Shown: positions 59,253 through 64,000 of the stretch, one piece after another
How the letters are laid out: every line of letters begins with the position of its first letter
Position numbering within the stretch: position 1 is the stretch's first letter
Source: Streptomyces panaciradicis
GTDB taxonomy: Bacteria; Actinomycetota; Actinomycetes; Streptomycetales; Streptomycetaceae
NCBI RefSeq assembly: GCF_023516615.1
Contig: NZ_JAMGBF010000003.1
Coordinates: 62,001 to 126,000, forward strand
Length of the DNA stretch: 64,000 nucleotides
Direction of reading: 5' to 3'
The notes under the pieces: model-generated
What the model saw: the letters and a program-made list of their open reading frames with translations, nothing else
Database searches by the model: none
What the model was told of the DNA's origin: nothing
Made by a program: the position numbers and the translations under genes

Positions 59253-59993
59253 TCACGTCTCCTTGTTGGCGGTCGCGGCGTCGAGGAAGGCGGGCCGCTC
59301 CCCGCCCCCGTGCACCAGCAGGCTCGCGCCGGTGATGTAGGCGGCGGCGTCGGAGGCCAGGAAGACCGCGGCGGCGCCCACGTCGGCGGGTGTGGCCAGG
59401 CGGCCGAGCGGCACCGTCCGGGCGACGGCCTCGACGCCCTCCTCGCCGCCGTAGTGCAGACGGGACAGCTCGGTGCGGACCATGCCGACGACCAGGGTGT
59501 TGACGCGCACCTCGGGCGCCCACTCCACGGCCATCGAGCGGGCGAGGCTCTCCAGGCCCGCCTTGGCCGCCCCGTAGGCCGCCGAGCCGGGCGAGGGCCG
59601 GCCGCCGCTCACGCTGCCGATCATCACCACCGACCCGCCGCTGCGCCGCAGTCGCCCGTACGCGGCGAGGGACGCCGTCAGCGGGGCGAGGAGGTTCAGC
59701 TCGATCACCCGCGCGTGCCGCCGGGCGTCCCCTGCCGTCAGCCGCCTGTAGGGCGTGCCGCCCGCGTTGTTGACGAGGACGTCGACCCGGTCCAGCCCGG
59801 CGAAGAAGTCGTCCACGGCCTCCGCGTCGCGCAGGTCCAGCGGAATGAACTCCGCTCCCTCGACCGGCACTTCGGGCGGTCTGCGGGCGCAGACCACGAC
59901 CTGTGCGCCGGCCTCGGCGAAGGCCCGCGCGATCCCGGCGCCGACGCCGCGCGTGCCGCCGGTGACGACCGCGACCTTCCCGTCCCACTCCAT
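59253..59993 (-). CDS. SDR family dehydrogenase, Rv3549c-like (steroid ring degradation block)
   Basis: A 246-residue short-chain dehydrogenase. Cofactor motif TGGTRGVGAGIARAFAEAGA, NNAGGTPYRR, then MIGSVSGG and YGAAK (Tyr-x-x-x-Lys), ending LLVHGGGERPAFLDAA. It resembles Rv3549c in length and end. The ATG at 59993 follows GGAGGG at 9 bases. It is transcribed away from echA20 across a 54-bp gap that holds the KstR2-like palindrome. Some strains use such enzymes in steroid ring C/D steps; the exact substrate is not known. Confidence 0.87.
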   Translation of the reverse strand: MEWDGKVAVVTGGTRGVGAGIARAFAEAGAQVVVCARRPPEVPVEGAEFIPLDLRDAEAVDDFFAGLDRVDVLVNNAGGTPYRRLTAGDARRHARVIELNLLAPLTASLAAYGRLRRSGGSVVMIGSVSGGRPSPGSAAYGAAKAGLESLARSMAVEWAPEVRVNTLVVGMVRTELSRLHYGGEEGVEAVARTVPLGRLATPADVGAAAVFLASDAAAYITGASLLVHGGGERPAFLDAATANKET

Positions 59994-60012
59994 TCGCCGC
60001 TACCCTCCACCT

Positions 60013-60026
60013 AACAAACGTTTGGT
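60013..60026. promoter_or_regulatory. KstR2-like operator palindrome
   Basis: AACAAACGTTTGGT lies in the 54-bp divergent gap and fits the published KstR2 consensus AnCAAGnnCTTGnT except for A/T in place of the G/C at one symmetric position. The inner CAAACGTTTG is a perfect 10-bp palindrome. It overlaps the presumed promoters of both divergent units. Confidence 0.68.
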
Positions 60027-60047
60027 GGAAAGGTAGCTGATGCTTCC

Positions 60048-60824
60048 ATGGGTGTCTCCACCTCGTCCCCGGAAAAGGGGCCGGAAGATACGCGGGGACC
60101 GGACGACGACGCGATCGCCGTCGTGACGGTCGACTTCCCGCCGGTGAACGCCCTGCCGGTGCGGGGCTGGTTCGCCCTGGCGGACGCCGTGCGCATGGCC
60201 GGGCGCGACCCGCGGGTGCGGTGCGTGGTGCTCACGGCCGAGGGGCGGGGCTTCAACGCGGGCGTGGACATCAAGGAGATCCAGGCCGAGGGCCCGGGCG
60301 CGCTGGCGGGTGCGAACCGGGGCTGCTTCGAGGCGTTCGCCGCGGTCTACGAGTGCGAGGTGCCGGTGATCGCGGCCGTGCAGGGGTTCTGCCTGGGCGG
60401 CGGCATCGGGCTCGCCGGGAACGCGGACGTGATCGTGGCCAGCGAGGACGCCACCTTCGGGCTGCCCGAGCTGGACCGAGGTGCCCTGGGCGCCGCCACG
60501 CACCTGTCCCGGCTGGTCCCGCAGCACCTGATGCGCGCCCTGTACTACACCTCGCGCACCGCGACCGCGGCGGAGCTGCACGCGCACGGCTCGGTGTGGC
60601 GGGTGGTTCCGCGCGGCGAACTCCGCGCCGCAGCAATGGAGTTGGCGCGGGAGATCGCCGCCAAGGACGGGGAGCTGCTGCGGCTGGCGAAGGCCGCGAT
60701 CAACGGCATCGACCCCGTCGACGTGCGCCGCAGCTACCGCTTCGAGCAGGGCTTCACGTACGAGGCGAGCACGGTCGGGGTCGCCGACCGGGTCCGGGAC
60801 AGGTTCGGCAAGGAGGGCGGCTGA
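60048..60824 (+). CDS. echA20: EchA20-type CoA hydrolase/hydratase
   Basis: A 258-residue crotonase-fold protein. The segments AEGRGFNAGVDIKEIQ and CEVPVIAAVQGFCLGGGIGLAG form the oxyanion hole; DATFGLPELDRGALGAATHLSRL holds catalytic acids; SYRFEQGFTYEAS is near the C-terminus. In mycobacteria EchA20 opens the last steroid ring D by hydrolysis of the HIEC-CoA intermediate (from memory), and the sequence matches it closely, including the LGAATHLSRLVPQHLMR block. The ATG at 60048 opens the plus-strand operon echA20-ipdA-ipdB-ipdC; its stop abuts ipdA. Confidence 0.92.
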   Translation: MGVSTSSPEKGPEDTRGPDDDAIAVVTVDFPPVNALPVRGWFALADAVRMAGRDPRVRCVVLTAEGRGFNAGVDIKEIQAEGPGALAGANRGCFEAFAAVYECEVPVIAAVQGFCLGGGIGLAGNADVIVASEDATFGLPELDRGALGAATHLSRLVPQHLMRALYYTSRTATAAELHAHGSVWRVVPRGELRAAAMELAREIAAKDGELLRLAKAAINGIDPVDVRRSYRFEQGFTYEASTVGVADRVRDRFGKEGG

Positions 60825-61640
60825 GTGGGCGACAAGACCATGACCGCGGACGAGGCGGTCGCGCGGCTGCGCAGCGGCATGACCCTCGGCATCGGCGGCT
60901 GGGGCTCGCGCCGCAAACCGATGGCACTGGTCAGGGCGCTGCTGCGATCCGACGTCAGGGATCTGACGGTCGTCTCCTACGGCGGCCCGGACGTCGGCAT
61001 GCTGGCGGCCGCCGGGCGGATACGGAAGCTGGTCGCCGCCTTCGTCACCCTCGACTCCATCCCCCTCGAACCGCACTACCGCGCGGCCCGCGAACGCGGC
61101 GCGATCGACCTCATGGAGATCGACGAGGCGATGTTCCTGTGGGGGCTGCGCGCGGCGGCGAACCGGCTGCCCTTCCTGCCGGTGCGCGCCGGACTCGGTT
61201 CGGACGTGATGCGGGTCAACCCCGGCCTGCGCACGGTCACTTCGCCCTACGGCGACGGGGAGACGTTCGTGGCGATGCCCGCCCTGCGCCTGGACGCGGC
61301 CCTGGTGCACGTCAACCGCGCCGACCGGCTGGGCAACGGGCAGTACCTGGGCCCGGACCCCTACTTCGACGACCTGTTCTGCGAGGCGGCCGACGAGGCG
61401 TACATGTCCTGCGAACGGATCGTGGACACCGCCGAGCTGACCAAGGAGGCGGCGCCGCAGACGCTGCTGGTCGGACGGCACACCGTCACCGGTGTCGTCG
61501 AGGCCCCCGGCGGCGCGCACTTCACCTCCTGCGCGCCGGACTACGGCCGGGACGAGGCCGCGCAACGGGAGTACGCCACCACACCCTGGCCGGAGTACGC
61601 CGAACGCCTGCTCGACTCGCCCGCGAGGGAGGGTTCATGA
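60825..61640 (+). CDS. ipdA: IpdA, alpha subunit of the ring C-opening CoA-transferase-like hydrolase
   Basis: A 271-residue protein with the class I CoA-transferase fold. LRSGMTLGIGGWGSRRKPMALV, TVVSYGGPDVGML, RLPFLPVRAGLGSDVMRV and EAPGGAHFTSCAPDYGRDE match IpdA (Rv3551), which with IpdB hydrolyses ring C of COCHEA-CoA rather than transferring CoA. The GTG at 60825 directly follows the echA20 stop; an ATG at 60840 is an alternative. The stop overlaps the ipdB ATG (ATGA), fitting an obligate heterodimer. It is slightly shorter than the mycobacterial protein. Confidence 0.92.
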   Translation: MGDKTMTADEAVARLRSGMTLGIGGWGSRRKPMALVRALLRSDVRDLTVVSYGGPDVGMLAAAGRIRKLVAAFVTLDSIPLEPHYRAARERGAIDLMEIDEAMFLWGLRAAANRLPFLPVRAGLGSDVMRVNPGLRTVTSPYGDGETFVAMPALRLDAALVHVNRADRLGNGQYLGPDPYFDDLFCEAADEAYMSCERIVDTAELTKEAAPQTLLVGRHTVTGVVEAPGGAHFTSCAPDYGRDEAAQREYATTPWPEYAERLLDSPAREGS

Positions 61641-62350
61641 CCGTCACCCGTGCCGAGTACTGCGTGATCGCGTGCGCCGAGGCCTGGCGGGGCGACGGCG
61701 AGGTGCTGGCCAGTCCCATGGGCCTGATCCCCGCGCTCGGCGCCCGGCTGGCGCGGCTCACCTTCGCGCCGGACCTGCTGCTGACCGACGGCGAGGCGAT
61801 GCTGGTCCGCCCGGACGGGACGCCGGAGGGCTGGCTGCCGTACCGGCGGCACCTGGAGTTCGTCACCGGCGGCCGGCGGCACGTGATGATGGGCGCGAGC
61901 CAGATCGACCGGTTCGGCAACCAGAACATCTCCTGCGTCGGCGACTGGGCGCGGCCCGATCGCCAGCTGCTCGGGGTGCGGGGAGCGCCCGTGAACACCC
62001 TGAACAATCCGACCAGTTACTGGATCCCGCGGCACTCGCGCCGGGTCTTCGTCGAGAAGGTCGACATGGTGTGCGGCGTGGGGTACGACCACGCGGGCGG
62101 CGCGCGGTTCCACCGGATCCCGCGGGTCGTGTCCGACCTGGGCGTCTTCGACTTCGCCACGCCGGACCACTCGATGCGGCTGGCCTCGCTGCATCCGGGG
62201 GTCACGGTGGCAGACGTCAGGGAGGCGACCTCGTTCGCCCTGGCCGTCCCGGACGGCGTACCGCCCACGCGCGAGCCCACCGCCGAGGAACTGCGGCTCG
62301 TCCGCGAGGTGCTGGACCCGGCGGGCGCCCGCGCCAAGGAGGTCTCCTAA
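61637..62350 (+). CDS. ipdB: IpdB, beta subunit of the ring C-opening CoA-transferase-like hydrolase
   Basis: A 237-residue beta subunit. ASPMGLIPALGARLARLTFAP, LLTDGEAMLV, RRHVMMGASQIDRFGNQNIS and NNPTSYWIPRHSRRVFVEKVD match IpdB (Rv3552); DHSMRLASLHPGVT is near the end. The ATG at 61637 overlaps the ipdA stop. The two subunits should form the heterotetramer that opens ring C. The stop is 2 bp before the ipdC start. Confidence 0.92.
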   Translation: MTVTRAEYCVIACAEAWRGDGEVLASPMGLIPALGARLARLTFAPDLLLTDGEAMLVRPDGTPEGWLPYRRHLEFVTGGRRHVMMGASQIDRFGNQNISCVGDWARPDRQLLGVRGAPVNTLNNPTSYWIPRHSRRVFVEKVDMVCGVGYDHAGGARFHRIPRVVSDLGVFDFATPDHSMRLASLHPGVTVADVREATSFALAVPDGVPPTREPTAEELRLVREVLDPAGARAKEVS

Positions 62351-62352
62351 CC

Positions 62353-63402
62353 ATGGACACCGCGCTCACCCGGCTGGTCGGGGTCCGGCATCCGATCGTG
62401 CAGACCGGCATGGGCTGGGTGGCCGGCCCCCGGCTGGTCGCCGCCACGGCGAACGCGGGCGCCCTGGGCATCCTGGCCTCCGCGACCATGACCGTCGACC
62501 GGCTGCGGGAGGCGGTGCGCGAGGTCCGCTCCCGCACGGACGCGCCGTTCGGGGTGAATCTGCGGGCCGACGCGGCGGACGCGGGCGACCGGGTCCGCGT
62601 CATGATCGAGGAGGGCGTCCGGGTCGCCTCCTTCGCCCTCGCGCCCTCCCCCGTGCTGATCGCCGAGCTGAAGGAGGCGGGCGTTCTCGTCATCCCCTCC
62701 ATCGGCGCTCGGCGGCACGCGGAGAAGGTCGCCGCCTGGGGCGCGGACGCCGTGATCGTGCAGGGCGGCGAGGGCGGCGGACACACCGGCGAGGTGGCGA
62801 CGACGGTCCTGCTGCCGCAGGTGGTGGACGCCGTACGGATACCGGTCGTGGCGGCGGGGGGCTTCTTCGACGGGCGGGGGCTGGTCGCGGCGCTGGCGTA
62901 CGGGGCGGCGGGGGTCGCGATGGGCACGCGGTTCCTGCTCACCTCCGACTCGACCGTCCCCGACGGGGTGAAGGCGCGGTATCTGGCGGCGAGCGTCAAG
63001 GACGTCACCGTGACCAGGGCCGTGGACGGCCTGCCGCACCGGATGCTGCGCACCGACCTGGTCGACGCGCTGGAGGAGGCCGGGCGGGCGCGGGCGCTGC
63101 TGCACGCGGTGCGCCGGGCGGCCGGCTTCCGCAGGCTGTCCGGGCTGACCTGGCGGCGGATGGTGCGCGACGGGCTCGCCCTGAAGCACGGCAAGGAGCT
63201 GTCCTGGAGTCAGGTGCTGCTCGCCGCGAACACCCCGATGCTGCTGAGGTCGGCGATGGTGGACGGCCGTACGGACCTCGGGGTGATGGCGGCCGGGCAG
63301 GTCGCCGGGGTGATCGACGACCTGCCGTCGTGCGCCGAGCTGGTGGAGCGGATCATGAAGGAGGCCGAGGGGGTGCGGGAGCGGCTCACAGCCTCTCGAT
63401 GA
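62353..63402 (+). CDS. ipdC: IpdC, flavin-dependent steroid CoA reductase (nitronate monooxygenase family)
   Basis: A 349-residue TIM-barrel flavoprotein. HPIVQTGMGWVAGPRLVAATAN, VIVQGGEGGGHTGEVATT, GGFFDGRGLVAALAYGAAGVAM and TRFLLTSDSTVP are FMN-binding parts; the C-terminal LSWSQVLLAANTPMLL is seen in IpdC (Rv3553). Mycobacterial IpdC acts on 5-OH-HIC-CoA, preparing ring opening (from memory). The ATG at 62353 is 2 bp after the ipdB stop. The 3' end overlaps fadA6 by 17 bp, convergently. No fdxB follows as it does in M. tuberculosis. Confidence 0.92.
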   Translation: MDTALTRLVGVRHPIVQTGMGWVAGPRLVAATANAGALGILASATMTVDRLREAVREVRSRTDAPFGVNLRADAADAGDRVRVMIEEGVRVASFALAPSPVLIAELKEAGVLVIPSIGARRHAEKVAAWGADAVIVQGGEGGGHTGEVATTVLLPQVVDAVRIPVVAAGGFFDGRGLVAALAYGAAGVAMGTRFLLTSDSTVPDGVKARYLAASVKDVTVTRAVDGLPHRMLRTDLVDALEEAGRARALLHAVRRAAGFRRLSGLTWRRMVRDGLALKHGKELSWSQVLLAANTPMLLRSAMVDGRTDLGVMAAGQVAGVIDDLPSCAELVERIMKEAEGVRERLTASR

Positions 63403-64000
63403 TCGTCACGTTGGCCTGTCCGCCGCCCTCGCACATGGTCTGCAGGCCGAACCGGCCGCCGGTGCGCTCCAGTTCGTGCAGCAGGGTCGTCATCAGGCGG
63501 GTGCCGGTGGCGCCGAGGGGGTGGCCGAGGGAGATCGCGCCGCCGTTGACGTTGACCTTGTCCGGGTCGGCACCGGTCTCCTTCAGCCAGGCCAGGACGA
63601 CCGGCGCGAAGGCCTCGTTGATCTCGACGAGGTCGATGTCGTCGACGGTCAGGCCGGTCTTCTTCAGGGCGTGGGCGGTGGCCGGGATGGGCGCGGAGAG
63701 CATGCGGATGGGGTCCTCGCCGCGCACGGAGAGGTGGTGCACACGCGCGCGGGGCGTCAGTCCGTGCTCGCGCACCGCCCGCTCCGAGGCCAGCAGCATC
63801 GCGGCGGCCCCGTCGGAGACCTGGGAGGAGCAGGCGGCGGTGATGGTGCCGCCGTCGAGGACCGGCTTCAGCCCGGCCATCTTCTCCAGCGAGGTGTCCC
63901 GGCGCGGCCCCTCGTCGACGGCCACCTCGCCGAGCGCGACGATCTCCCGCTCGAACCGGCCCTCGTCGATGGCGCGCAGCGCCCGCCGGTGCGAGCGCAG
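63386..64000 (-). CDS. fadA6: FadA6-type acyl-CoA thiolase, partial (5' end outside the window)
   Basis: The C-terminal about 204 residues of a thiolase; the gene runs off the right edge, so the active-site Cys region at the N-terminus is not seen. HALKKTGLTVDDIDLVEINE with AFAP, NVNGGAISLGHPLGATGTRL (His of the HPxG type) and LQTMCEGGGQANVTIIERL (the second catalytic Cys) are present, and the end matches FadA6 (Rv3556c). In steroid catabolism it cleaves a ring-derived beta-keto CoA. It is convergent with ipdC, the two stops overlapping by 17 bp. Confidence 0.9.
   Translation of the reverse strand: MRSHRRALRAIDEGRFEREIVALGEVAVDEGPRRDTSLEKMAGLKPVLDGGTITAACSSQVSDGAAAMLLASERAVREHGLTPRARVHHLSVRGEDPIRMLSAPIPATAHALKKTGLTVDDIDLVEINEAFAPVVLAWLKETGADPDKVNVNGGAISLGHPLGATGTRLMTTLLHELERTGGRFGLQTMCEGGGQANVTIIERL

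Noticed and set aside
1..64000. Rare TTA codons that would point to bldA control
   Set aside because: A reading of TTA triplets by eye found none in the frame of the called genes, but this was not an exhaustive computed check.

Overview
The window is a 64 kb piece of a high-GC actinobacterial chromosome, almost certainly Streptomyces. The evidence is third-position G/C codon use throughout, frequent GTG starts, and the combination of rpsA, coaE, polA, a complete branched-chain amino acid transporter, an ANTAR response regulator and pyruvate kinase, which from memory resembles the S. coelicolor region around SCO1996-SCO2019. No insertion sequence, prophage or CRISPR array was seen.

Layout. 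1-4.5 kb: a repeat-rich leader, an ABC exporter with a repetitive N-terminal extension, and small proteins. 4.9-12.8 kb: a phosphatase/nuclease, a methyltransferase, a two-component system, a FUSC membrane protein, a Rid/GNAT pair and a metallo-beta-lactamase-fold hydrolase. That hydrolase ends a hydantoin-type operon (NCS1 permease, racemase, hydrolase; 11.8-15.0 kb) facing a GntR regulator across a perfect palindrome. 15.8-20.4 kb: proline iminopeptidase, family 5 uracil-DNA glycosylase, S4 RNA-binding protein, DoxX, an acyltransferase-like protein and a TPR protein. 20.4-24.1 kb: coaE, PAC2 and rpsA with a clear vegetative promoter. 24.2-32.2 kb: a methyltransferase lacking a normal start codon, hrpB, DUF3068, a small SPW_0924-type protein, a secreted transglycosylase and DUF4184. 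32.5-39.3 kb: polA, a YdeP-type molybdopterin oxidoreductase, a thioesterase and two secreted or anchored small proteins. 39.6-45.3 kb: a five-gene branched-chain amino acid ABC transporter with a hairpin after the binding-protein gene. 45.4-50.5 kb: ANTAR regulator, an unusual tRNA-Leu(CAA), pyk, SIMPL protein and a Tat-exported 5'-nucleotidase. 50.5-57.2 kb: a coupled PLP decarboxylase/N-hydroxylase pair without the rest of a siderophore cluster, pepN, an orphan response regulator and chorismate mutase. 57.4-58.3 kb: a zincin with a C-terminal zinc ribbon.

The right end (58.3-64.0 kb) is the most notable part. Two SDR dehydrogenases face echA20-ipdA-ipdB-ipdC, followed by convergent fadA6 cut by the window edge. 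This matches the order and orientation of the mycobacterial Rv3548c-Rv3553 and fadA6 block that opens steroid rings C and D. The short divergent gap holds a palindrome matching the KstR2 operator pattern except for one symmetric substitution. The window therefore predicts a steroid-nucleus catabolic locus beside Streptomyces housekeeping genes.

At small scale, five of the hairpins behind genes carry one non-Watson-Crick position that is C/A on one strand and G/U on the other. In each case the G/U version lies in the transcript of the gene just upstream.
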